A stretch of DNA of 64,000 nucleotides from Rhizobium sp. P38BS-XIX (GCF_012641435.1 NZ_JABAIJ010000012.1:1-64000); one strand, 5' to 3'. Positions 34,990 through 43,452 are shown, counted from the first letter of the stretch. The notes: generated by a model from the sequence alone, not told the origin. Numbers and translations: made by a program.

Positions 34990-35006
34990 TCATACAGTCT
35001 GTATGA
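34990..35006. promoter_or_regulatory. Perfect palindrome between LysR and DsbA-like genes
   Basis: TCATACAG-T-CTGTATGA, 8-bp perfect arms with one central base, is centred 26 bp from the LysR start and about 75 bp from the DsbA-like start. It is a strong candidate for the LysR operator. Confidence 0.65.
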
Positions 35007-35072
35007 TTGGCCGATATTTTTCGACGCGGCAACTGCTGAGATAGTCCGTCCGAACCATAAGGGACGCGCTCC

Positions 35073-35711
35073 ATGCAGGAATATTCGGCCACCTATCTCT
35101 TCGACCCCCTTTGCGGCTGGTGCTATGGCGCAAGCCCGATGATCGAGCGTTTGCTGCACGCAGGCATCGAAGTGCAGCTGCTACCGACGGGACTGTTCAC
35201 AGGCGCCGGCGCGCGTGAAATGGATGCGAGTTTCGCTGCTTACGCCTGGTCGAACGACCAACGGATCGAACGCCTGAGCGGTCAGTCCTTTTCCGAGGCG
35301 TACCGCCTGAAGGTCTTGAACAAATCGGGCTCTCTCTTCGATTCAGGTGCCGCCACGCTTGCCATTACGGCGGCAGGCCTGTCCGACCATCGCAAGCGCT
35401 TCGATGCGTTGCGGATCGTCCAGCATGCCCGCTACGTGACAGCATTGGATATCACGAGCATACCGGTGCTTGCCGCGCTCTTGTCGTCCGAAGGATTAGG
35501 CGAAGCCGCAGCCATGCTGGAGGAAGCGCCGATCGAATTGCTCAATGCCAACCGGCAGCTCATGTCTCAAGGTCAGGATCTCTTTCGCCGGCTGGGCGCC
35601 AACGGCGTGCCGGCTTTGGTGATCGAACGAAATGGACGGCAGCGCCTTCTGGACGCCAGCGCTCTCTTCAGCAGCTACGACAATCTCATGGCGCATATCA
35701 AGGCCGCTTAA
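35073..35711 (+). CDS. DsbA-family (FrnE-like) thioredoxin-fold oxidoreductase
   Basis: 212 aa, cytoplasmic (no signal peptide). SATYLFDPLCGWCYGASPMI carries a CGWC redox motif at the N-terminal end of helix 1. The inserted helical domain (EAYRLKVLNKSGSLFDSGAA) and the C-terminal strand with a cis-Pro (ANGVPALVIERNGR) complete the DsbA fold. Relatives act as cytosolic disulfide reductases/isomerases in stress responses or as glutathione-dependent isomerases. It starts 101 bp from the divergent LysR gene and is followed 24 bp later by an MBL-fold gene, so the two probably form a LysR-controlled operon. Confidence 0.85.
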   Translation: MQEYSATYLFDPLCGWCYGASPMIERLLHAGIEVQLLPTGLFTGAGAREMDASFAAYAWSNDQRIERLSGQSFSEAYRLKVLNKSGSLFDSGAATLAITAAGLSDHRKRFDALRIVQHARYVTALDITSIPVLAALLSSEGLGEAAAMLEEAPIELLNANRQLMSQGQDLFRRLGANGVPALVIERNGRQRLLDASALFSSYDNLMAHIKAA

Positions 35712-35735
35712 CTCACCACCAACAAAGGAACGGAC

Positions 35736-36632
35736 ATGCTTACCCGACGGGACGCACTCAAATTTTCCCTGGCCGCAAGCGCCATCTCGATCATCCCCCT
35801 CGCCACGTCACAGGCGGCGAACTCAACGTTGAAATGGCAATATTTTCAGGCGTCCGAAGATGGGTTTCGCCGTACGCCGGTTCTTGTGAGCGGCAAGAAA
35901 GAAGCCATTCTCATCGATGGAGGCTTCACGCTCTCCGATGGCCACGCCGTTGCGGATGCCATCAAGTCGACGGGCAAGTCCCTGAGTACCATTTTCGTCA
36001 GCTGCAACGATCCGGATTATTATTTCAGCCTGCGACCGATCGTCGAAGCATTCCCTGACGCCAAGGTAATTGCCAAGCCTGCCACCGTCGCGGCGATCCA
36101 CGCCAATATCGAAGGCAAGCTGGCCACCTGGGGGCCGCAGCTGAAGGAAAACGGACCGCAGAAATTGTCCGATGTCGTCATTCCCACGGCCTCGGATCTG
36201 AAGGCGCTGACGCTCGATGGCGACAAGATCGAGATTGTCGAAATTGCCGATATGCACGATCGCCGCTATCTCTGGGTGCCTTCGCTGAAAGCCGTCTTCG
36301 GCGGCGTGCTGATATCGTCCGGCATTCACGTCTGGGTCGCCGACGAAGCCACGCCCGAGAAGCGGCAGACATGGATCAAGGCCCTGGATGCGATCGCTGC
36401 GCGCAAACCGAAGATCGTCGTTCCCGCACATCAGGCGGAGGGTGCGCCGCAGGGGCTCGACGCCATCAAGTTCACGCGGGACTATCTTGTCGCCTTTCAC
36501 GAAGAAGAGGTGAGGGCCAAAGACAGCGCTGCCCTGATCGCGGCGATGACCAAGCGTTACCCCAATCTCGCTGACGTCAGCTCGCTCGAGCTGGGTGCCA
36601 AGGTCGCAAAGGGAGAGATGAAATGGGGATAG
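35736..36632 (+). CDS. Exported MBL-fold-like protein with altered metal motif
   Basis: 298 aa. It starts MLTRRDALKFSLAASAISII, a twin-arginine signal, ending near SQAANS. The fold follows metallo-beta-lactamase order: VLVSGKKEAILIDGGFTLSD, then where the THxHxDH loop should be there is FVSCNDPDYYFSLRPIVEAF, so the first and second His of the motif are Ser-Cys-Asn-Asp and only Asp is kept. Later elements are ADMHDRRYLWVPSLKAVFGG and KIVVPAHQAEGA. It may be an inactive or differently metallated member, or this subfamily may use other ligands. It follows the DsbA-like gene by 24 bp. Confidence 0.8.
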   Translation: MLTRRDALKFSLAASAISIIPLATSQAANSTLKWQYFQASEDGFRRTPVLVSGKKEAILIDGGFTLSDGHAVADAIKSTGKSLSTIFVSCNDPDYYFSLRPIVEAFPDAKVIAKPATVAAIHANIEGKLATWGPQLKENGPQKLSDVVIPTASDLKALTLDGDKIEIVEIADMHDRRYLWVPSLKAVFGGVLISSGIHVWVADEATPEKRQTWIKALDAIAARKPKIVVPAHQAEGAPQGLDAIKFTRDYLVAFHEEEVRAKDSAALIAAMTKRYPNLADVSSLELGAKVAKGEMKWG

Positions 36633-36762
36633 ATTCCGCGTCCCTGCAATTCGCGAGACGGCTGGAATGGTCGCCGCCCTCCTTCGCCTGAAGAAAGCGA
36701 CGCAATAGCGATTGCCATCAGCAAATATGGCCACGAGAGGTGGCCATCCTTACGAGCAGCAG

Positions 36763-37710
36763 TTAATCGACCTGCGCGGAAGCCGAGGATATCTCGTGCT
36801 GGCTTTTCCTCATCGCGCCGGGGCGCGTGGCAAAGCGGCGATGCATGGCGCGGCTGAGCGCTGCTTCCGATTGGTAGCCGACGGCGACGGCGATATCGGC
36901 GAGCGTATCGGATGTATGGATAACCCGATTGCGCGCAAGACCGAGGCGCAACTCCGTCAGGAATGTCTGCGGCGGCATCCCGCTCAATCGCCGAAACGCC
37001 CGCACCAGCGTTGCGCGCGATACGGCGGCCAGTGAAGCGAGCTCTTCCAGATTCCAGGATTTCGCCGGATCGGCGACCATTGCGGCCGCGGCCCTTGCGG
37101 TCTCCCTTGCGCTCAAAAGCGCCAGCAATCCCGTGGTCGGCGGCTCTTCTTCCAGATGCTGGCGCAGCAGCATGACGAAGAGCGCGCTGGACAGATCACG
37201 CGCAATGCTGGCTGCACCGGGACGTGCATCCTGCAGTTCGTCGCGGATCGTCGCAATCAACTCCGCATAACGACGAAGACCGCTAAGCCTCAACAGGATG
37301 ACCGGTGGAAGCGTGCGCAACAACAGATTTTCGCTCGCGCTCTCCAGGTGCAGGCGTCCGCAGACGAGTTCCGTGTCGATCTCGTCGCCCTCCGTCTGCT
37401 TGAAACGAATGTGCTCGCGATAGGTCGTCGTGGTCTGGCGCAAGCCGTCGCGGCCGTTGACACCATAGGCGACATGACCATCGCCATGCGGAAGAAGCAG
37501 AACGTCGCCCGCTTCCAGGTTGACCGGCTTCGAACCCGGCCGCTCGATCACGCATCTGCCCTTCACCACGATATGAAAGGCGGCCCATCCTTCCCCCGCG
37601 GACGAATGAGAGACACTCCAGGATCCGCCGAACCTGCAAAAATCCTGCAACTCCGGACGCACCCTCAAAACGGGTGCGAGAAGATCCAGTGTTTCATAGG
37701 CCGCGGACAT
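36763..37710 (-). CDS. AraC-family regulator with N-terminal cupin
   Basis: 315 aa. An N-terminal cupin-type sensor (FHIVVKGRCVIERPGS, LEAGDVLLLPHGDGHVAYGV) is followed by a C-terminal double HTH: WNLEELASLAAVSRATLVRA, FRRLSGMPPQTFLTELRLGL and TLADIAVAVGYQSEAALSRA. This is the CupinRmlC/AraC_binding_2 class often sensing small carbonyl or aromatic compounds. The ATG at 37710 follows AAGGAA with a 5-nt spacer; an upstream ATG at 37755 is rejected. It is in tandem with another AraC gene 70 bp upstream. Its target is not evident. Confidence 0.87.
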   Translation of the reverse strand: MSAAYETLDLLAPVLRVRPELQDFCRFGGSWSVSHSSAGEGWAAFHIVVKGRCVIERPGSKPVNLEAGDVLLLPHGDGHVAYGVNGRDGLRQTTTTYREHIRFKQTEGDEIDTELVCGRLHLESASENLLLRTLPPVILLRLSGLRRYAELIATIRDELQDARPGAASIARDLSSALFVMLLRQHLEEEPPTTGLLALLSARETARAAAAMVADPAKSWNLEELASLAAVSRATLVRAFRRLSGMPPQTFLTELRLGLARNRVIHTSDTLADIAVAVGYQSEAALSRAMHRRFATRPGAMRKSQHEISSASAQVD

Positions 37711-37779
37711 ATTTGTTCCTTGCATTGCCCGCAAACGGGACGAACTGAAAAGCAAACGGCCAACAGGCCGACGCCCGAA

Positions 37780-38745
37780 TTAGCGCAGGTCGGACCGAAG
37801 CTCGCGAACCCCTCGCCCCAGGCGGTCACGCAGCAGCGTTCGAAGGGTCGCCCCGTCGACATACCCCACTTCCGTCGCGATCGCGTCGACATCGAGGCCA
37901 CTGCCGTGAAGAAGAGATTGCGCGCGTTCTACCCTCAGATCCTGAAAATAGGCAAGCGGTGACTTACCAAGAACGGCCTGACATCTACGCTGCAGCGAAC
38001 GTGCGCTGGTTCCCAGCGCCTTTGCCGCATCCTGCAGCGAAAACCCCTCCTGCAGATGCTCGCGCGCCCATCGCTCGAACCGCAGCACTAGCGGATCGGC
38101 CTGCGCGAGATGATTGGGAATGATGTAGAACGCCTGGGACGAGCGAATATCGGCCAGAAGATAGCGTGAGACGAGCGTCGCAAGTTCGGGGCTTGCCTTG
38201 CGAATGAGCCATAGTGCGAGATCGAGATGCCCCATCGCCGCGCCGGCGGTGACACCCACATCGGTTGGAACCAGCATGCGGGTCTCGTCCAGCGTGACCT
38301 GCGGATAACGCTGACGAAAGAACGGGGCGAGCGACCAGGTCGTCGTTGCCTCGCGTCCATTCAGGATGCCCGCGTCCGCCAGCAGGAAAGTTCCGATGCA
38401 GGATGCCGCAAGCTGGATGCCAGCGGAATACCACTCTCGCAGCTGTGTCTTTGCCTGGCGCACATCCGCGCGTTCCAGAGTGGGAAGCAGGGTTGCCGGC
38501 GTCGTCGATCTCAAGGCCGGCACGATCACCCAATCGGGCATCAGCTCGGGCGTAATGGGCTTTACCGGGACGATGAGCCCCTGTGCGGATTTCACCTTGC
38601 GGCGAACGCCGACAATGGACACATCGAAGCGCGGCGATCCATCCAGCAATTTGGCCGCAAGAGAGTTCGCCGTTGCAAAGGCGTCAAGTGTGACTGCCAG
38701 CCCCGAATCGAACAACCCCTCCAAGGCAAGTACAGATATACGCAT
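37780..38745 (-). CDS. GlxA-type AraC regulator (DJ-1/PfpI domain plus AraC HTH)
   Basis: 321 aa. Residues 1-190 are a DJ-1/PfpI-like sensor (MRISVLALEGLFDSGLAVTL; QLAASCIGTFLLADAGILNG holds the Cys elbow; GREATTTWSLAPFFR). Residues 210-315 are the AraC HTH: SLQDAAKALGTSARSLQRRC, KSPLAYFQDLRVERAQSLLH and DVDAIATEVGYVDGATLRTL. This is the GlxA/FtrA subfamily. Its start codon abuts a 39-nt sequence that recurs upstream of the paralogous small genes at 38880 and 41717, so it is the best candidate for their regulator. Confidence 0.88.
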   Translation of the reverse strand: MRISVLALEGLFDSGLAVTLDAFATANSLAAKLLDGSPRFDVSIVGVRRKVKSAQGLIVPVKPITPELMPDWVIVPALRSTTPATLLPTLERADVRQAKTQLREWYSAGIQLAASCIGTFLLADAGILNGREATTTWSLAPFFRQRYPQVTLDETRMLVPTDVGVTAGAAMGHLDLALWLIRKASPELATLVSRYLLADIRSSQAFYIIPNHLAQADPLVLRFERWAREHLQEGFSLQDAAKALGTSARSLQRRCQAVLGKSPLAYFQDLRVERAQSLLHGSGLDVDAIATEVGYVDGATLRTLLRDRLGRGVRELRSDLR

Positions 38746-38784
38746 GGCGTAAATGGCCTCAAAATTGTCATTTCCGACGATAGC
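38746..38784 (+). promoter_or_regulatory. 39-nt shared upstream element, copy 1
   Basis: It begins GGCGTAAATG and ends CGACGATAGC. It matches the element at 41617-41655 in 32 of 39 positions without gaps. This copy lies between the divergent GlxA-type AraC gene (start 38745) and the small exported gene at 38880. AraC-type activators bind two half-sites of about this total length. Confidence 0.6.
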
Positions 38785-38879
38785 GCATTTTCCGGGGATT
38801 GGCTAGCCTTCACTCGAATGGCGCAGACCCAATCGCGCCAGGCCGCTTTGGCAGCCAAACCCCAATCAGAGGAAGTCAC

Positions 38880-39284
38880 ATGAAGAATCTTGTCGTTTCA
38901 GGCCTGCTCGCATTGATGCTTTCAATGACTGGCGCCACAGCGGGTCACGCGCAGACCGCAATGGCGCCGGTGCCAACGACACGCATTCTCGCCATCGGCA
39001 CGGTGCCCGCCGGCACCAATCCGGCGCAAGTGCTGAAAATTCTGCCCTATGAGGTCAGGCAAACCGTCGATCTCTATCTCGCAGGCAAGATAGACCAATG
39101 GTATTCGCTGCAAGGGCGGATGGGCGTCGTATTTGTCCTCAACGTCACGGACGAAGCGGCGGCTCACGACATGCTGGAAAAGCTGCCGCTCGGCCAAGCG
39201 CATTTGATGACTTTTGAATTGATGCCACTGGCACCGCTCAACCCGCTTCGCCAGCTGCAGGGTATGCAATCGAAGACGCCTTGA
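38880..39284 (+). CDS. Small exported protein, paralogue of the 41717 gene
   Basis: 134 aa. A signal peptide (MKNLVVSGLLALMLSMTGAT, then AGHAQ) precedes a domain of about 95 residues: TTRILAIGTVPAGTNPAQVL, YEVRQTVDLYLAGKIDQWYS, GVVFVLNVTDEAAAHDMLEK, LPLGQAHLMTFELMPLAPLN. The core aligns along its whole length with the cytoplasmic 97-aa protein at 41717. The fold looks like the ferredoxin-like dimeric alpha-beta barrel family (muconolactone isomerase/YCII-like). The catalytic role is unknown. AGGAAG lies 8 nt before the ATG at 38880. Confidence 0.78.
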   Translation: MKNLVVSGLLALMLSMTGATAGHAQTAMAPVPTTRILAIGTVPAGTNPAQVLKILPYEVRQTVDLYLAGKIDQWYSLQGRMGVVFVLNVTDEAAAHDMLEKLPLGQAHLMTFELMPLAPLNPLRQLQGMQSKTP

Positions 39285-39347
39285 ACACATAAGCTTGGAC
39301 CATCCACACGGTCCAGCGGCGTCGAATGAATTTGGCGCCGCATGGCA

Positions 39348-39401
39348 ATTTGTGCTTATATCTCCACAATCTGCATATTTTCGTGAGAGCTGAGCACAAA
39401 T
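39348..39401 (+). promoter_or_regulatory. Inverted repeat flanking the LysR start
   Basis: ATTTGTGCT (39348-39356) and its perfect complement AGCACAAAT (39393-39401) are separated by 36 nt, and the second arm overlaps the ATG of the LysR gene at 39400. It could be a bipartite operator for autorepression or a leader structure that sequesters the start. Confidence 0.4.
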
Positions 39402-40320
39402 GAAGCGCCATGATTTCGATGATCTCGCAGCATTTGTCGTGGTCGCCGAGGAGCGAAGCTTTACGCGGGCGGCGGCCCGCCTGGGGATCTCTCCATCGGG
39501 CCTCAGCCATATGATGCGGCTGCTGGAGGAGCGCCTGGGCGTGCGGCTTCTCGCTCGAACGACGCGCAGCGTTGCCACCACTGAGGCGGGCGAGCGATTG
39601 CTTTCCACGCTTCGCCCGGCCTTCGCCGACATCAATCGCGGCCTGCAGGAATTGGGCGACATGCGGGAGAAGCCGTCGGGAACGGTGCGCGTGACATCCG
39701 TGAAGCACGCGGCGGAATCCCTTGTCATCCCGATGTTGTCGGACTTCCATCGAGAGTTTCCGGATATCAGAATCGAATTGATCGTCGGCGATCGCCTGGA
39801 AGATATCGTCGCGTCGCGGTTCGACGCCGGTATCCGCCTCATGGAGACGGTCGACAAGGATATGATCGCGATCCGCGTTGGCCCGGACCTGCGGGCAGCC
39901 GTCATCGGCGCACCATCTTACTTCAGCCGCCGTCCTGCCCCGGAAACACTTGCCGACCTCGCCGATCATAACTGCATCAACTATTACATGGCCTCTGCGG
40001 GCGCCCCCTATCTTTGGGAATTCGACGACCGGGGACGCGATGTGGAAATCCGGGTTAGCGGCTCATGGATGGTCAACGATGCCGATATGATGGTTCGCGC
40101 CGCCGCTGCTGGCATCGGCCTGGGCTATGTGTTCGAAGATTCCGCTAAGGACCATCTGCGCGACGGCAGGTTGATCAAGGTCCTGGGCGAATATTGCAAG
40201 CCGTTCCCCGGCTATTCCATCTATTACCCGAGCCGGCGACAGGTTCCGCCGGCGCTTGCCGCGTTTGTCGACGCGCTGCGTGCGTCGTCCCGGCGAACAT
40301 GGGAAACAGCGGCGAGCTGA
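39400..40320 (+). CDS. LysR-family regulator
   Basis: 306 aa. HTH: FDDLAAFVVVAEERSFTRAA, RLGISPSGLSHMMRLLEERL, RLLARTTRSVATTEAGERLL. The effector domain (SGTVRVTSVKHAAESLVIPM; RFDAGIRLMETVDKDMIAIR; FPGYSIYYPSRRQVPPALAA) matches the large group of LysR proteins annotated near NADP-dependent oxidoreductases. It is convergent with an alcohol dehydrogenase gene 18 bp downstream, so that gene or the small exported gene upstream could be targets; neither is shown. Confidence 0.88.
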   Translation: MKRHDFDDLAAFVVVAEERSFTRAAARLGISPSGLSHMMRLLEERLGVRLLARTTRSVATTEAGERLLSTLRPAFADINRGLQELGDMREKPSGTVRVTSVKHAAESLVIPMLSDFHREFPDIRIELIVGDRLEDIVASRFDAGIRLMETVDKDMIAIRVGPDLRAAVIGAPSYFSRRPAPETLADLADHNCINYYMASAGAPYLWEFDDRGRDVEIRVSGSWMVNDADMMVRAAAAGIGLGYVFEDSAKDHLRDGRLIKVLGEYCKPFPGYSIYYPSRRQVPPALAAFVDALRASSRRTWETAAS

Positions 40321-40338
40321 CCCGCCGCTGTATCTGCT

Positions 40339-41397
40339 TCAGGCGTTTTGATCCGCTGCCAGCGACGCCATATCGATGACGAAACGATAACGAACGTCAC
40401 CGCGCTCCATTCTCTCGAAGGATGCCTCGATGTCCTGGATCTTGATCATCTCGCATTCCGGAAGAATGTTCTTGCGGGCGCAGAAATCGAGCATCTCCTG
40501 AGTCTGCCTGATACCGCCACTCGGGCTTCCGGCAATTCGTCGACGCCCCATGATCAGAGGCAGATTGCTGAATGCGGGCGTGTCGAGCAGCGATCCGACG
40601 ATCACCAAGGTGCCGTCTGCATCCAGCAGATCGAGATAAGGCCGCAGATCATGCTCGTGCGGGACGGTATCGATGATCAGGTCGAATGCATAGGCCGACG
40701 ATGCCATCTGCTCCGGCGATGTCGACAAAAGCACGGCGTCCGCGCCGAGTTCAAAGGCCGTGCTGCGCTTGCCTTCCGAACGGGTCAGAACCGTGGTGTG
40801 AGCGCCGAGCGCGGAGGAAAACTTCACCGCCATATGGCCCAGGCCACCCAGCCCGATCACTCCCACGCGGCTTCCCGGACCGACATTCCAGACGCGCAGC
40901 GGCGAATAGGTGGTAATGCCGGCGCAAAGCAGCGGGCCCGCGCGCGCCATATCCAACCCATCGGGCAGACGCAGAACGAATTCCTCGCGAACGACGATAT
41001 GGTTCGAATAGCCACCGAAGGTCAGGTCGCCCGAGACGCGATCTTTGCCGTTGTACGTCAACGTCACGCCCTTGTAGCACATCTGCTCTTCGTTGCGGCG
41101 GCACTGCGGGCATTCCATGCAGCTGTCGATGATCGTTCCGACAGCGACGCTGTCTCCAACCTTGTATTGGGTGACTCCGCTGCCAACGGCGGAAACCTTG
41201 CCGACAATTTCATGGCCGGGCACGAGCGGATAAAGCGACGGCCCCCAGGCGCTACGGGCCTGATGAAGGTCTGAGTGACAGACGCCGCAATACAGAATGT
41301 CGATCGCGACATCTTCAGGGCGGAGCTGGCGGCGCTCGAAGGTGAAGGGTTGCAACGGCGTGTTCGCGTCCATTGCAGCATATCCGGACGTTTTCAT
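40339..41397 (-). CDS. Zinc-dependent NAD(P) alcohol/aldehyde dehydrogenase (YahK/CAD type)
   Basis: 352 aa of the cinnamyl-alcohol/YahK-like medium-chain dehydrogenase family. DILYCGVCHSDLHQARSAWG supplies the catalytic zinc Cys and neighbouring His; YPLVPGHEIVGKVSAVGSGV gives the second ligand; DSCMECPQCRRNEEQMC holds the four structural-zinc cysteines. The cofactor loop is VGVIGLGGLGHMAVKF. It probably reduces aldehydes with NADPH. AAAGGG lies 6 nt before the ATG at 41397. The paired genes around it are detoxification-like. The C-terminus RGDVRYRFVIDM is typical. Confidence 0.9.
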   Translation of the reverse strand: MKTSGYAAMDANTPLQPFTFERRQLRPEDVAIDILYCGVCHSDLHQARSAWGPSLYPLVPGHEIVGKVSAVGSGVTQYKVGDSVAVGTIIDSCMECPQCRRNEEQMCYKGVTLTYNGKDRVSGDLTFGGYSNHIVVREEFVLRLPDGLDMARAGPLLCAGITTYSPLRVWNVGPGSRVGVIGLGGLGHMAVKFSSALGAHTTVLTRSEGKRSTAFELGADAVLLSTSPEQMASSAYAFDLIIDTVPHEHDLRPYLDLLDADGTLVIVGSLLDTPAFSNLPLIMGRRRIAGSPSGGIRQTQEMLDFCARKNILPECEMIKIQDIEASFERMERGDVRYRFVIDMASLAADQNA

Positions 41398-41716
41398 TTT
41401 CTACCCTTTCTTGGTCTTCGGCACGATAGGTCGCACCGCGGACGATTTAGCGCGCGCTGACGGCTCGGATTAGGTGCTGACAATTGCATGCCCTTGTGAG
41501 CAGGGCTCAACAATCAATGCAGATCATGAAATTCAGAGACCTATCAAAACTGAGGTGCCACCTGCAGATCGGCCGAAACCCAATGAGCGCCTGACCGCCC
41601 ACCCTTACCGCATCTTGGCGTAAATGACAGCAAAGTTGGCGTTTACGACGATAGCTGCCTGTGACCGTCTTGCGTAGGTTTCGTCTCGCAGACAACGCTC
41701 TTTTAGGAGACCCATC
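41398..41716. other. Divergent intergenic region
   Basis: A 319-bp spacer between the alcohol dehydrogenase and the small 97-aa gene. It contains the second copy of the 39-nt element (41617-41655) and AGGAG just before the 41717 start. I see no gene in it. Confidence 0.5.
41617..41655 (+). promoter_or_regulatory. 39-nt shared upstream element, copy 2
   Basis: Begins GGCGTAAATG, ends CGACGATAGC, 32 of 39 identical to the copy at 38746-38784 and of exactly the same length. It lies 62 bp upstream of the small gene at 41717, a paralogue of the one downstream of copy 1. The last 20 nt are the most conserved (17 of 20). Confidence 0.6.
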
Positions 41717-42010
41717 ATGAAAGTTTTAGCAATCGGCTCGATCGTCAAGCCCCTGTCCGACGAACAGCGCAACGAAATCATGCCGAAGGAAGTGCCGGCA
41801 ACGCTGAAGCATTATCTGGAAAGCAAGATCGAACAGTTCTGGTATCGCCAGGACGCGCCGGGCGTCGTCTTCCTGATGAATGTCGACTCGGTCGACCAGG
41901 CGCGCGCCGAGGTCGGAACGCTCCCGCTCGTCACCGGCGGCTTTGCGACATATGAGTTCATGCCGCTTGGCCCGCTCGCTCCGCTCGGACTGCTAATCCA
42001 GGGCAAGTAA
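41717..42010 (+). CDS. Small cytoplasmic protein, paralogue of the 38880 gene
   Basis: 97 aa. MKVLAIGSIVKPLSDEQRNE, VPATLKHYLESKIEQFWYRQ, PGVVFLMNVDSVDQARAEVG, LPLVTGGFATYEFMPLGPLA. It lacks a signal peptide, whereas its paralogue at 38880 has one; the two align from the first residues of this protein to the C-terminal PLxPL. The fold is probably the dimeric ferredoxin-like barrel of muconolactone isomerase and YCII proteins. No catalytic assignment is possible. AGGAG lies 8 nt upstream of the start. It precedes an MFS transporter by 190 bp. Confidence 0.8.
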   Translation: MKVLAIGSIVKPLSDEQRNEIMPKEVPATLKHYLESKIEQFWYRQDAPGVVFLMNVDSVDQARAEVGTLPLVTGGFATYEFMPLGPLAPLGLLIQGK

Positions 42011-42200
42011 TCTTCAATACCCCGCGGCCGGAATGCCTCTAGACAAGCCGAGCGTCACAACCGCCGTCGTCAGATCGCGACGACGCTCGATTGGGCAAAG
42101 CATTCCGGCTTGCGGGTCGCCAAGTCCATGCATCGACATGGTCGCTTGTACCCTACTGCTATTCCCATCAAATCCCGGAACCTCGACAGGAGGCTCTTTC

Positions 42201-43418
42201 ATGGACCGACGACTTCTCGTTCTCGCCCTCGGCATGTTCGCACTTGGAACCGACAGCTTCGTCGTCGCGGGCGTGCTCCCGGAAATCGCCCGCGACTTCA
42301 AAGTCAGCATCGGCGCGGCAGGCCAGATGACCACGATCTACGCGGTGACCATCGCGATACTCGCTCCCGTCATTGCAGCCGTCGCTGCGCATATACAGCG
42401 CAACCGGTTGCTGCTCGCGGGCCTTTCCCTTTTTGTCATTGCCAATCTCGCCACGGCGCTGGCGCCGAATTTCGAAGTCGCGTTGGCGACGCGTGCGCTT
42501 GCCGGCCTTGGTGCAGCCATGTTCGCACCGACGGCAACGGGGGCTGCGGCTTCGATCGTACCAGCAGACAAGCGCGGATTTGCGCTTTCCGTGGTGGCGA
42601 CGGGGATGACGGTTTCGACGGCCCTCGGCGCACCCATCGGCACACTAATCGGCGGCCTGGCCGACTGGCACTGGACCATGGTGTTCGTTTCGGCGCTTGC
42701 GGCAGTCTCCGGCATCGGTGTGTCGATCTCTCTTTCGCATATTCCCATGTTGCCGCCCGTCTCGCTCGGCAAGCGTCTCGCCCCGCTCGCAGATGCGCGC
42801 ATCGGGCTTGCGCTTGCCACCACATTTCTATTTTTCAGCGCGGCTTTCACGATCTACACGTATTTCGCCGTCGTCTTCAGCAAGGCAATCGGCGGCAGTG
42901 CCCCCGTTCTGGCTGGCCTACTGGTCGTTTGGGGTGTCGCCGGGACCGTATCCAATCTCTTTGCCGGCCGCCTGATCGATGCCATTGGCTCGCGCAAGGT
43001 GCTGATCACCATGCTCGCCCTGGTCTTCGTCAACTTCATGCTCTTGCAGTGGACGAGCCTGGGTCTATGGACTGCGATCCCCGCCATTCTCCTTTGGGGC
43101 GCTTGCGGATGGGGCAGCACGGTTCCGCAACAGCATCGCATTGTCGGTATCGCCCCGCAGATCGCACCGATTGTTCTCGGCCTGAACAACTCCGCCGTAT
43201 TTTTCGGGACGACAGCGGCCGGCATCATCGGCGCAACGGCAATCGATGCCGTCGGCGCTGGCAACCTCGGCTATGTCGCAGCAGCGCTCGTGGCGGCGGC
43301 TCTCATTGTTTCGGAGTTGGCTGACAGGCGAATTGCCGCTCATCGAAACATAGCAAGCAATATCACTTCACCCACAACGCCCGTTTCGCTTCGGATGGTC
43401 GAAGACGCAAAGGCGTGA
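42201..43418 (+). CDS. MFS transporter (drug/arabinose efflux type)
   Basis: 405 aa with 12 predicted hydrophobic helices. It begins MDRRLLVLALGMFALGTDSF VVAGVLPEIARDF-like sequence, the hallmark of the DHA1/AraJ-YdhP family of MFS exporters, with motif A-like residues GRLIDAIGSRKVL after helix 8 and ALGAPIGTLIG as the antiporter motif C region. It probably expels a small toxic compound or sugar using the proton gradient. AGGAGG 7 nt before the ATG at 42201 fixes the start. It is followed by a NmrA-like gene 87 bp later. Confidence 0.88.
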   Translation: MDRRLLVLALGMFALGTDSFVVAGVLPEIARDFKVSIGAAGQMTTIYAVTIAILAPVIAAVAAHIQRNRLLLAGLSLFVIANLATALAPNFEVALATRALAGLGAAMFAPTATGAAASIVPADKRGFALSVVATGMTVSTALGAPIGTLIGGLADWHWTMVFVSALAAVSGIGVSISLSHIPMLPPVSLGKRLAPLADARIGLALATTFLFFSAAFTIYTYFAVVFSKAIGGSAPVLAGLLVVWGVAGTVSNLFAGRLIDAIGSRKVLITMLALVFVNFMLLQWTSLGLWTAIPAILLWGACGWGSTVPQQHRIVGIAPQIAPIVLGLNNSAVFFGTTAAGIIGATAIDAVGAGNLGYVAAALVAAALIVSELADRRIAAHRNIASNITSPTTPVSLRMVEDAKA

Positions 43419-43452
43419 TCGCGCTCTGCAATCAAAAGCAAACCCGAGATGT

